From: JBFXAM01 sp050184295
Lineage (GTDB): Bacteria > Planctomycetota > Phycisphaerae > UBA1845 > Fen-1342
Reading direction: 5' to 3'
DNA length: 52,457 nt
NCBI GenBank assembly: GCA_050184295.1
Contig: JBFXAM010000017.1
Location: forward strand, 1-52,457
Both the position numbers and the translations under genes were made by a program. The notes under the pieces are model-generated. The model made no database searches, was not told where the DNA came from, and saw nothing but the letters and a program-made list of their open reading frames with translations. Below, in pieces: positions 44,885 to 52,457 of the stretch. Each line of letters begins with the position of its first letter. Positions within the stretch are counted from its first letter, which is position 1.

Positions 44885-46834
44885 ATGTCGCTACGGGTTC
44901 GCTGTCCTCGCTGCCAGAGCGTTCAGGTCGTGCCGCACTCGGCGGCCGGCGGGATCCGCGCCTGCACCGTCTGCGCCCGCGGGTTCACGGTGCCGATTCC
45001 GGAGCAGGAAATCGGCGATTCGCGCGTCTTCGTCGCGCCGCGGTGCCCGAGTTGCGGGCACGCGAACGCACCCGGCTGCATGCGCTGCGCACGCTGTTTG
45101 ACAGACTTGGCGAGCGGGGTGCGAGCCCCGGTGACGGCGCGCGTGGCGCGCTCCGTGCGACGGCGCTGGTTGGCGCTGGCCGGTGTTGCGGCCGTGGCGG
45201 CGCTGGGGGCGTACGTCGGCACCCAAATCTTCTGGATTCGCTACTACACGCCCGATAAGCACGTCACGCCTTTTGAGCCCACGACCCAAGCGCCGCTGGC
45301 GTCCGCGGACTGGGCGGCCCGGCTGCTCGCCGCGACGAGCGCCGCAGCGCGCGACGAAGCGCGGACGGAACTCCGGCGGATCGGGCCGGCGAGCGCGGCC
45401 GACCTGGCGAGCGCGCTGCGCGCCGCGGTTCAGGTGCGGCGGCTTGCGCCGGGCTCGGCCCGCAACGCGCGGGTCGCCATCGCGTTGCTCGCCGAATTCC
45501 GCGCACCGGTCGCAAGGGCGGCGCTCGAGGACTGCGCGGCGCACGACGAACTGTGCGAGGACGCGCTGCTGGGGCGCGCCTGGCTGGGCGACGAGCGCGC
45601 CCTCGGCGATACCGTCAGAGTCTGGCAGAAGCGCGTGCGCGACGCGATCTTTGCCAAGCGCCTCGCGGAGTTCGCGATCGGGGACGCCCGCGCGCACGCC
45701 GACGCCCACCTGGAACGACGTCGGCGGGCGCTCACGCAGGCGGCGGGCGCGACGGCCCGGCTCGGGCAACCGGCGATGGACCTGGTCGTTGCAGGATACT
45801 GGGACTCGTGGGGCTGGCTGGGACAGCAGCGCGCCGAGGACTACGTCCTGGCCACGTTCGAGACGGCCAAACTCGTGACCGAGGAGGGCGCCGCGCCGCG
45901 CACCGACCCCGATCCCGTCGTGCAGGTTCGCGGCGCACGCCGTGTGCTCGACCAGACCGCGACCTACGGCGCGCTGGCGGTGCGGGCCGCCGCCGTGCTC
46001 ACGCTCGCGCAATGCACGCCGCAGTACAAGTCGCTGCGCGAGCGAATCGTCGACGGGCTCGCCGCAGCGCTCCCCTCCGGCGATGCACTCGAACAGCAGC
46101 GCGTGGTATGGACGCTGGCGCACATCACGGGTCGTGGGTTTGGCGACTTCAGCGCGGCCGACCCGCCCAACACGGTCAACGCGGACCACGTGGCGGCGGC
46201 GACGGCGTGGGCGCGCCAGGAGGGCGTGGGCGTCGCGGCCGCAGCCCGCAAACCGCACGTGTTTCCGCCCCCGCCCGTGCTGGAGCGGCGCGTGTTGACG
46301 GCCGAGCGGCAGTTAGAGGAGGTGCTGCTCGCGGCCCTGCGCACGGGCTGGGCGGATGCCGCCGAAGCTCGACGGCGGTGGCTTGGCGCGCGGCTGGGCT
46401 TTACGCCGCGGATCGCCGCCTGTCTCGATGCGACGATGCGCGACCCGCACCTGCCGGCGCTCTGCGCGGCGTTGACCGCGGCGGGCGCGTATCATGCGGA
46501 AGGCTCGCGCGCTCAACTTGAAGTCTGGCGCCACGCGAACGACCAGCCGCCTTGGGTGCGCGCGCTCGCCTACACGGCGCTGGCGGCGCTCGACGCACCG
46601 CGCGGTCCGCTGGCCGCCGCTTGGCCCGCGGGCCTCGACGCGACCGCGCTGCTCGCGCTCGATGCCGAGTCGCCGGGTTGGGAGCCCTTCGGCGAAGTGT
46701 TGCTCGCCGCCGGTCCGACACTGGTCGGCAAGCTGCAAAAAGCCGCGCCTGGGGGGTTGCCCGACGCCATCCGGGCTAAACTACTGCGGGCCGCGGACGC
46801 CGCCGCCCAGCGCCACGGTGTATCGCTGCGATAG
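44885..46834 (+). CDS. Zinc-ribbon, one-TM protein with HEAT-like helical domain
   Basis: 649 residues. Two CxxC zinc-binding units open the protein: CPRC...CTVC (residues 8-30) and CPSC...CMRCARC (about 54-72). A membrane segment follows (WLALAGVAAVAALGAYVG, near 94-112), then over 500 residues of Ala/Arg-rich helices in pairs that resemble HEAT-like repeats. The N-terminal ribbon would be cytoplasmic and the helical domain outside if the single segment holds. I know no characterised relative. It is 84 bases upstream of the rhomboid gene and probably in the same transcript. Confidence 0.75.
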   Translation: MSLRVRCPRCQSVQVVPHSAAGGIRACTVCARGFTVPIPEQEIGDSRVFVAPRCPSCGHANAPGCMRCARCLTDLASGVRAPVTARVARSVRRRWLALAGVAAVAALGAYVGTQIFWIRYYTPDKHVTPFEPTTQAPLASADWAARLLAATSAAARDEARTELRRIGPASAADLASALRAAVQVRRLAPGSARNARVAIALLAEFRAPVARAALEDCAAHDELCEDALLGRAWLGDERALGDTVRVWQKRVRDAIFAKRLAEFAIGDARAHADAHLERRRRALTQAAGATARLGQPAMDLVVAGYWDSWGWLGQQRAEDYVLATFETAKLVTEEGAAPRTDPDPVVQVRGARRVLDQTATYGALAVRAAAVLTLAQCTPQYKSLRERIVDGLAAALPSGDALEQQRVVWTLAHITGRGFGDFSAADPPNTVNADHVAAATAWARQEGVGVAAAARKPHVFPPPPVLERRVLTAERQLEEVLLAALRTGWADAAEARRRWLGARLGFTPRIAACLDATMRDPHLPALCAALTAAGAYHAEGSRAQLEVWRHANDQPPWVRALAYTALAALDAPRGPLAAAWPAGLDATALLALDAESPGWEPFGEVLLAAGPTLVGKLQKAAPGGLPDAIRAKLLRAADAAAQRHGVSLR

Positions 46835-46918
46835 CGCCCGCGGAACATTCACGGGGCGCGACGCGCCTCGCCGCCCGAGAGCGCTTCGCGGCGGCTGCGG
46901 CTGCGAGAACGCCTGCCC

Positions 46919-48112
46919 ATGCTGATTCCGATCGGAACCGATGTTCGCCCGCGCCGTCCGCCGATCGCCAATTGGGCGCTGGTGATCGCGAACGTCGCGA
47001 TCTTCCTGTTCACGGACGCGATCGGCGGCGACGTCGGCGCGCGGCTCAAGAGCCTCTACACGCTCGACGCCGCCCGCCCGCAGTTGTTTCAGTACCTGAC
47101 CTATCAGTTCCTGCACGGCGACGTCTGGCACCTGGTCGGGAACATGATCTTCCTGTGGGTGTTCGGCAACGCGGTCTGCGATCGCATGGGCGCGGCGGGG
47201 TACGTTCTGTTCTACCTCGCCGGCGGCGTCTGCTCCGCGGCGGTGTTCGCCTCGCAGGCCAACAACCCGATCGTCGGCGCCAGCGGCGCGATCGCCGCCG
47301 TCACCACCGCGTTTCTCGTGCTCTTTCCGCGCGTGCACATCACCATGTTCGTGTGGTTCTTCGTCTTCATGACCACGTTTGAGATCCCCGCACTGCTGCT
47401 CATCACGTTCAAGATCATCCTCTGGGACAACATCATTGCGCCCACGATCGGCGACGCCGCCACGTCGAACGTCGCGTACTCGGCGCATCTGGGCGGATAC
47501 ACGTTCGGGTTTCTCGCCGCCCTCGCGCTGCTGCTGTCACGAGCGCTGCCGCGCAACCAGTTCGACCTGCTCGCGCTGTGGGGCCGCTGGCAGCGGCGGA
47601 GCGGACTCGCGGCGCCGACGATGTTCGGCGGCCCGCGCGCGGTCGAGGTCGAGGAAATGCACTCGCGCCCGCTCGACACGCTGCCGCTCACGCCGCTCGA
47701 AAAACTCCGCGCGGAGGTCATCGACCTCGTGGCGGAGCGCGAAATCGACGCGGCCGTCGACGGCTACCGCCGGCTCGCGTCAATGGACCCGGAACAGATC
47801 CTGCCGCGCACCCCGCAGCTCGAGATCGCCAACCACCTGACCCAGACCGGCCGCACCGCCGATGCCGCTCACGCCTACGAGGCGTACCTGGCGGCGTACC
47901 CGACTTCGCCGGACGCCAACGAGGTGCGGCTGCTGCTGGGGCTGATGTACAGTCGCTACGTCGGGAACTACGACCGTGCGATCCACCACCTGCGCCTGGC
48001 GCTCGAGGGGTTGACGCTGGAATCGCAGCGGCTGCTGGCGGAGGAGGAGCTGCGGATCGCCGAAGAGCGGCGGGCGGCGGCCGGCGACGCGCGCCCGGCA
48101 ACCGGCGGGTGA
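46919..48112 (+). CDS. Rhomboid family intramembrane serine protease with C-terminal repeat domain
   Basis: 397 residues. The membrane core (residues 15-215) holds the rhomboid signs: FLHGDVWHLVGNMIFLWVFG (in helix 2, with its His and Asn), catalytic Ser122 in GASGAI and His190 in AHLGGYTFG. The WR motif of loop 1 is not obvious. The soluble C-terminal 170 residues have TPR-like helices (EREIDAAVDGYRRLASMDP, GRTADAAHAYEAYLAAYP), probably for protein contacts. Rhomboids cleave membrane proteins within or near their helices; the substrate is not known. ATG 46919 has weak GGCGGC-type pairing upstream. Confidence 0.9.
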   Translation: MLIPIGTDVRPRRPPIANWALVIANVAIFLFTDAIGGDVGARLKSLYTLDAARPQLFQYLTYQFLHGDVWHLVGNMIFLWVFGNAVCDRMGAAGYVLFYLAGGVCSAAVFASQANNPIVGASGAIAAVTTAFLVLFPRVHITMFVWFFVFMTTFEIPALLLITFKIILWDNIIAPTIGDAATSNVAYSAHLGGYTFGFLAALALLLSRALPRNQFDLLALWGRWQRRSGLAAPTMFGGPRAVEVEEMHSRPLDTLPLTPLEKLRAEVIDLVAEREIDAAVDGYRRLASMDPEQILPRTPQLEIANHLTQTGRTADAAHAYEAYLAAYPTSPDANEVRLLLGLMYSRYVGNYDRAIHHLRLALEGLTLESQRLLAEEELRIAEERRAAAGDARPATGG

Positions 48113-48144
48113 AGCGAAACGCCGGAGCCCGGGCGAACTGCCGC

Positions 48145-49215
48145 CTACTCCACCCTTCGCACGCGACAGCAAAGCAGCGCCAGCGCATTGAGCCTGTCGG
48201 CGACGGCGCTCGCATCCACGCCGCCGGCGAGCGATTGCTCCAGCCCGGCGCACGCGGTCGCGATCACGTCAAAGCCCAGACTTCCGGCATTGGTGCGGAG
48301 CGTCCGGCTCACCAGCGCGAGCTGCGCGAGGTCCTGGGCGGCGTAGGCCTGCTCCAGCTCGCGGACCGCCTTGAGCACCGACCCGACGAACTCGTCGATC
48401 AGCTCGCGCATGCCGACGTCGTTCACCAGCGTGCTGTAGAGCGGCTGCGCGCGCATCCGGTCGATCAGGCGCGCGACCGCTTCCGGAGTGACCGGCTTCA
48501 CCAGAAAATCCACGCAACCCGCCGCGATGCAACTCCGCCGGATGTCGGCGTCGTGGGTCTCCGACAACGCCACCACCGGCAGAAACACGCCACGCTCCCG
48601 CAGGGCCCGCGGCACAGCGAGCCCGCTCGGCGCCGGCAGCTGCGCGTTCACCAGCAGCAGGTCAAAGGACTGGGCGCTGACGGCGTCGAGCGCTGCCTGC
48701 GAGTCCGCCACGATCGTGGTGTCGGCCCCGTTCTTCTTCAGAAACGTCGTGAGGATCGAGCGCTGCATCGGCTCGTTCTCCGCGACCAGCACTGCGACCC
48801 GGGCCGCCCGGCGTTCGAACATCTCCAGCACGATCGGCTCGTCGAAGTGCGCCGCCACCTCGTGCACCGAGCGCGTGCCCTTCAGATAGCGGCAGCGCAC
48901 GATCTTCGCGCCCAGCGCGAACTCCCGATTGAATTCGCTCACCAGCCGAACGCGGCACGGCGTGCCGTTATAGACGAACTGCCCCAGCAGGAACGCGAGG
49001 CCGGTGCGGCTGAGGTTGCGCACGGGGACATGGTGCGCGACGCGCTCGCCGGGCGTGAGAAACTCGACCGTGACCGAGCGGCCCTTGGTGGCGTAGCGCT
49101 CGTTCCGGCGCTTGTCGGACGCACCGCCGCGCGTCAGCTCCGCGTCCAGGCGCTGCATGAGCGCGTCGATCTCGCGCGCGTCCATCCGCAGCTCGCGCCG
49201 CACCACGTCTTCCAC
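48145..49215 (-). CDS. PilZ-pseudoreceiver-pseudoHpt protein (copy 1)
   Basis: 356 residues from GTG 49215 (AGGAG eight bases upstream). An N-terminal PilZ domain has both c-di-GMP motifs: R36-x3-R40 and N67-x-S69-x2-G72. A receiver-like domain (139-255) follows, but the phospho-acceptor is Asn190 (LLLVNAQLP), the acidic pocket is reduced (A145-E146-N147) and Lys240 is kept. The last domain aligns with Hpt (about 265-350) but the His is Arg304 (SRTLRTNAG). So it may bind c-di-GMP but should not take phosphate. It aligns without gaps with the gene at 49289, of identical length, and the two are 73 bases apart in one unit. Confidence 0.85.
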   Translation of the reverse strand: MEDVVRRELRMDAREIDALMQRLDAELTRGGASDKRRNERYATKGRSVTVEFLTPGERVAHHVPVRNLSRTGLAFLLGQFVYNGTPCRVRLVSEFNREFALGAKIVRCRYLKGTRSVHEVAAHFDEPIVLEMFERRAARVAVLVAENEPMQRSILTTFLKKNGADTTIVADSQAALDAVSAQSFDLLLVNAQLPAPSGLAVPRALRERGVFLPVVALSETHDADIRRSCIAAGCVDFLVKPVTPEAVARLIDRMRAQPLYSTLVNDVGMRELIDEFVGSVLKAVRELEQAYAAQDLAQLALVSRTLRTNAGSLGFDVIATACAGLEQSLAGGVDASAVADRLNALALLCCRVRRVE

Positions 49216-49288
49216 CTTGAGCACTCCTCGGGCCGACCGCGCGAGCCGGGCGCTGGGCAACGATCTCGCTTGGTCGCGGATGCGGCGC

Positions 49289-50359
49289 CTACGACGCCGG
49301 GCGCGCCGCGTATGCCAGGCGCGTGACGGCGTGAAGCCGCTTGCGCAGCTCCCCGACTTCGAGCCGCTCTTTCAGGGCCGTTTCCAGCGCGCGGGTCGCG
49401 TCCGCGATCGATTCGAATCCACAGCACCCGGCGCGTTCGCGGAGCACGCGCGTGCGGGCTTCGAGCTGTGCCAGGTCGGCGCCCGCGATCGCGGACTCGA
49501 GCTCCCCGACCGCCTGCGTGACCTCGTTCACAAACTCGTCAATCATCGGCGCCATCTCGGGATCGTTCGCCAACCGGCTGACTACCGGCTCGGTCTTGAT
49601 CGCCGCCACCAGCCCGTCGACGGTCGCGGGCTCCAGCGGCTTGAGCGCCACGTCCGTGCAGCCCGCCTCCAGGCAGCGCGCGCGCAGCTCCGGAGAATCC
49701 GTCGAAGGCGTCGCCACGATCGGGCGGCTGTAGCCGCGGCTGCGCAGCTCGCGCACCATCGCGAGTCCGTCCGCGCCGGCCACGTCGACGTTGATGAGAA
49801 TCAGATCAAAAGGCGTCGCGCCCGCCAGCTCCAGCGCTTGCGCCACGTCAAACGCCGGCACGACGTCCGCGTTGCGCTTCTTCAGAAAGTGTGCCGCGAT
49901 GCGGTTCTGAAGCTCGTCGTCGTCCACGAGCAGCACGCGCACGCGCGTCGCCGCACGATGAAACAACGCCATGTCAATCGGTTTCTCGAATCGAAGCCCG
50001 ACGTCGTACACCGAGCCCGACCCGCGCAGGTATTGACACCGCACCACCGTCGCCCGCACGACCTGCTCGTGGCGGTACTCGCTCACCAGCCGGACGATCA
50101 CCGCCGCCCCGGGGTAGACGAACCGCCCCATTAGAAACGCCGCGCCCGTCCGACTCAGGTTCCGCGCCGGAACGGAGTAGACCGTCTTCACGGGACCGTT
50201 CAGAAACTCCACCTGCAACGTCCGACCGCGATAGGCGTAGCGCTCCGTCGAGCGTCGGCTCACCCCGACCGGCACGGCCGGCTCCGCTTCCAGCCGATCG
50301 AGGAGTTCCTCGACCGCCTGGCGGTCCTTGCGCAGCCCGGTATTGGCCTGCTCGCCCAC
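49289..50359 (-). CDS. PilZ-pseudoreceiver-pseudoHpt protein (copy 2)
   Basis: 356 residues from GTG 50359 (AGGGGAG five bases upstream); a longer frame to 50686 is Arg-rich shadow. Same three domains as the gene at 48145, position for position: PilZ R36/R40 and N67/S69/G72, receiver with Asn190 (LILINVDVAG) and Lys240, Hpt-like with Arg304. It differs in keeping the D146-D147-D148 acidic pocket, so Mg or an allosteric ligand may still bind. It is the upstream gene of the pair and probably arose with it by tandem duplication after the Asn and Arg changes had been fixed. Confidence 0.85.
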   Translation of the reverse strand: MGEQANTGLRKDRQAVEELLDRLEAEPAVPVGVSRRSTERYAYRGRTLQVEFLNGPVKTVYSVPARNLSRTGAAFLMGRFVYPGAAVIVRLVSEYRHEQVVRATVVRCQYLRGSGSVYDVGLRFEKPIDMALFHRAATRVRVLLVDDDELQNRIAAHFLKKRNADVVPAFDVAQALELAGATPFDLILINVDVAGADGLAMVRELRSRGYSRPIVATPSTDSPELRARCLEAGCTDVALKPLEPATVDGLVAAIKTEPVVSRLANDPEMAPMIDEFVNEVTQAVGELESAIAGADLAQLEARTRVLRERAGCCGFESIADATRALETALKERLEVGELRKRLHAVTRLAYAARPAS

Positions 50360-50615
50360 GACGGCTCCCCTCGACACCACGCGCGTCGATTTCGCGGCCG
50401 GCCGGACGCCTGCCGCGAATCCGCAACGCCTTCTGTTGAATCGCACGAATCGACGATGGTGCTTAGCAACGGCGCGGCGCGGGGTGACCGGCAGCCGCAG
50501 GCCCGATAGCAACCGCCGCCCGCGCTCGGCGATGCCCGCGACGCCCCCCGACGTGCGGCGCCGGCGACGCCCCGCGGGTGCAGCGAATCGGGACCGAACA
50601 TGAGCGTGTGCCGCG

Positions 50616-51026
50616 CTATTTGCCGCGCGGCCGATCGGAGTGCAGCAGCCAGGAGACGACGGCGTGCGCGGCGGCGTCAAAGTCATATTCGCGCAATTGC
50701 TCGGTCAACACCCAGCGGAGCTCGCCACCCGGCGGCGGCCGCGCCTCGCCGGCGCGGACCCGGCACTCGTAATAGCGATAGATCACACGATGATCGCCGA
50801 ACTGATGCTCAAATGGAGGCTGTCCCAGCAGCAGCTCGATCTCGACGCCGAGCGCCTCGCGGCAGATGCGACGGAGCGCCGTTTCGGGCGACTCGCGCGG
50901 CATCAGGCGTCCGCCGGGGAACGCCCAGGTCGCCGCCTCGCCGGCGGTGCGGACGATCAGCCGTTCGCGCCCACGCTCCAGCAGCGCGCGCGCCTCGGTC
51001 CATACATTGTGCGTCGATTTTCCCAT
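50616..51026 (-). CDS. NUDIX hydrolase-like protein
   Basis: 136 residues from ATG 51026. The Nudix box reads GRLMPRE, seven residues, then RICREALGV, against the canonical G-x5-E-x7-REUxEExGU. The first Glu of RE is Ile and the second of EE is Ala, so one metal-binding Glu remains with the early one. Strands around it (RLIVRTAGEAATWAFPGG, VIYRYYECRV) fit the fold. Substrate and activity are uncertain. No ribosome site is evident; an open frame upstream to 51254 is not homologous. Confidence 0.75.
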   Translation of the reverse strand: MGKSTHNVWTEARALLERGRERLIVRTAGEAATWAFPGGRLMPRESPETALRRICREALGVEIELLLGQPPFEHQFGDHRVIYRYYECRVRAGEARPPPGGELRWVLTEQLREYDFDAAAHAVVSWLLHSDRPRGK

Positions 51027-51097
51027 ATCGAAGGACAGCGTATCGCGCGGCGCGCCGGCGCGACAGGCGCGTCGGCGGCGGCGTTCGCCGGCCCGTC

Positions 51098-52393
51098 TCA
51101 CGCGTGTGCCGGCAGCACGCGCCCCGCGCACTGTCCGAAGCCGACGCGCACGCCGTCGCGCTCGCCCCAGCCGGTGAGCGTGAGCAGGTCGCCGTCCTGG
51201 AGGAACACGCGCCGCGCGCCGTTCGCCAGCGTCAGCGGCCTCTCGCCCTTCCACGCCAGCTCCAGGAGGCTTCCGAACGAGTCCGGCGTCGGTCCGCTGA
51301 TGGTTCCACTGGCGAGCAGGTCACCGGGCCGGACGTTGCAGCCGTTGACCGTGTGGTGCGCGAGCTGCTGGGCCATGGTCCAGTAGAGATGGCGCGCATT
51401 GGATCGCGCGATCGTGGTCGGCGGGCCGTCGGCGGGTTGCAGCGCGACCTCCAGGCGCAGGTCGTACGCCGCGTGCGCCGGGTTCGCTCCGGCGGCGCCA
51501 GGCGTCAAGTAGTCGAGCGGCGTCGGATCCTGTGCGGGCGCCGGCAGCGCGAAGGGCGCGAGCGCCTCGAGCGTCACGACCCACGGCGAGATCGAGGTCG
51601 CGAAGTTCTTGCCCAGGAACGGCCCCAGCGGCACGTACTCCCACTTCTGGATGTCGCGGGCGCTCCAGTCGTTCACCAGCACAAGTCCGAAGACATGCTC
51701 CGCGGCGCGATCGAGCGCGATCGGCTCGCTCAGCGCGTTGCCCGTCCCGACAAAAAAACCCAGCTCCAATTCGAAGTCGAGCTGCCGGCTCGGGCCAAAC
51801 GACGGCCTCGCGTCGGCGTCGGCCTTGCTCTGTCCGCACGGCCGGCGCACCTCCGCGCCGTCCACCACGATCGAACTCGCCCGCCCGTGATAGCCCACCG
51901 GCAGCCAGAGCCAGTTCGGCATCAGCGCGTTTTCCTTGCCGCGGAACATCGTGCCGACGTTGGTCGCGTGCTCGCGCGAAGAGTAAAAGTCGGTGTAGTC
52001 GCCAATCTCACACGGCAGACACATCGTGACACGCTCGATCGGAATGAGCGCCGCGGCGCGCAACGACGCATCGTCGCGCAGCGCGGGGTTGTCGGCCCGG
52101 AGCAGGTCGGTGAGCAGGCGCCGCGCCGCGCTCCACGCCGCCGGCCCGAGCGACATGAACTTGTTCAGCGACCACTTGCACAGCACGTGCTCGTCGCCCC
52201 ACGCCGCCCGGAACGCGCCGCGATGCTCCAGCTCGCGCAGGTCGACGACGAAGTCGCCGATGCGAACGCCGCAGCGCGGCCTGTCCTGGTCGGCGGTTCG
52301 AAATACGCCGTAGGGCAGGTTCTGGATCGGAAAGTGCGAATCGGGCGCGACGGGGACGAAGGAGCGGAGCGCGAAGTCGGTGTTGCAGATCAT
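51098..52393 (-). CDS. fahA: Fumarylacetoacetase
   Basis: Last step of tyrosine/homogentisate breakdown: fumarylacetoacetate to fumarate and acetoacetate. 431 residues, the length of the eukaryote-like bacterial enzymes. An N-terminal SH3-like part (FPIQNLPYGVF) precedes the catalytic domain. GDYTDFYSSREHATNVG carries Asp135 and catalytic His142, with MFRG, PVGYHGRASS, LDFELELGFFVG, NDWSARDIQKWEYVPLGPF (in parts) and GTISGP. Acetoacetate from it could feed the acetoacetyl-CoA synthetase at 25606. Homogentisate dioxygenase is not in the window; the gene begins 64 bases before the right edge. Confidence 0.95.
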   Translation of the reverse strand: MICNTDFALRSFVPVAPDSHFPIQNLPYGVFRTADQDRPRCGVRIGDFVVDLRELEHRGAFRAAWGDEHVLCKWSLNKFMSLGPAAWSAARRLLTDLLRADNPALRDDASLRAAALIPIERVTMCLPCEIGDYTDFYSSREHATNVGTMFRGKENALMPNWLWLPVGYHGRASSIVVDGAEVRRPCGQSKADADARPSFGPSRQLDFELELGFFVGTGNALSEPIALDRAAEHVFGLVLVNDWSARDIQKWEYVPLGPFLGKNFATSISPWVVTLEALAPFALPAPAQDPTPLDYLTPGAAGANPAHAAYDLRLEVALQPADGPPTTIARSNARHLYWTMAQQLAHHTVNGCNVRPGDLLASGTISGPTPDSFGSLLELAWKGERPLTLANGARRVFLQDGDLLTLTGWGERDGVRVGFGQCAGRVLPAHA

Positions 52394-52457
52394 GGTCGGA
52401 TTGTAGCAACGCGGCGGCGCTCGCGCGCGCGTCGCGAAGGCATCGGGAACCGCCAGG

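Noticed and set aside
50360..50686. N-terminal extension of the second PilZ protein
   Set aside because: The extra 109 codons are Arg-rich, and starting at 50359 gives exactly the length of its paralogue with a ribosome site.

Overview
The window reads as chromosomal DNA of a Gram-negative-type planctomycete, probably of the Phycisphaerae group. Three things point there: high GC (about 63-70 % in the lines counted by hand), secreted proteins ending in paired Ca-binding dockerin-like repeats of the type NNFDID (1-338, 3046-5295, and a decayed copy at 17808-18134), and an unusually enlarged signal peptidase I. Outer-membrane/LPS genes are scattered through it: lptB, gmhA, lpxK, a polyprenyl-phosphate sugar transferase and an NAD-dependent sugar epimerase. 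Genes are dense on both strands; nearly every one has a long open shadow frame on the other strand because of the GC-rich third codon position.

Layout. 1-5300: secreted proteins (an Ig plus dockerin C-terminus, an exported pentein/agmatine-deiminase-like protein, a large Ig plus dockerin protein) ended by a strong terminator. 5.5-8.6 kb: lepB, lptB and a DUF167 gene. 8.6-12.7 kb: a pseudo-receiver protein and a diguanylate cyclase behind a good promoter, then a divergent lipoprotein / Gly-Ser-rich secreted protein pair. 12.9-17.7 kb: membrane protein-galK-trpD operon, gmhA, and a degenerate P-loop kinase convergent with gmhA. 17.8-25.1 kb: the decayed dockerin gene and a signalling cluster of four stand-alone receivers, one PAS histidine kinase and one receiver-kinase hybrid. 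25.6-32.8 kb: acetoacetyl-CoA synthetase, a sugar transferase flanked by intergenic repeat clusters, clpS, glmS and a stand-alone Hpt protein. 33.0-41.4 kb: two alpha/beta hydrolases, a DUF3754 membrane protein, a hot-dog thioesterase, a double-ACT protein, a DUF1571 secreted protein, lpxK and the epimerase. 41.7-43.4 kb: a lower-GC two-gene ATPase/TOPRIM cassette that looks transferred and resembles anti-phage modules. 43.4-52.4 kb: glutaryl-CoA dehydrogenase, a zinc-ribbon HEAT-like membrane protein, a rhomboid protease, a tandem pair of PilZ-pseudoreceiver-pseudoHpt proteins, a NUDIX protein and fumarylacetoacetase.

How it fits together. Two themes stand out. One is intracellular signalling by phosphorelay and c-di-GMP: kinases, CheY-like receivers, Hpt, a GGDEF enzyme and PilZ receptors, with no DNA-binding output domain in the window and several receivers lacking the phospho-acceptor Asp. 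The other is envelope building: LPS, sugar nucleotides and secretion. Catabolic genes (fumarylacetoacetase, acetoacetyl-CoA synthetase, glutaryl-CoA dehydrogenase) suggest use of aromatic and lysine-derived carbon. The best candidate for an undescribed system is the ATPase/TOPRIM pair at 41689-43445; the second is the tandem non-phosphorylatable PilZ proteins at 48145-50359. All calls come from reading motifs; no database search was run.
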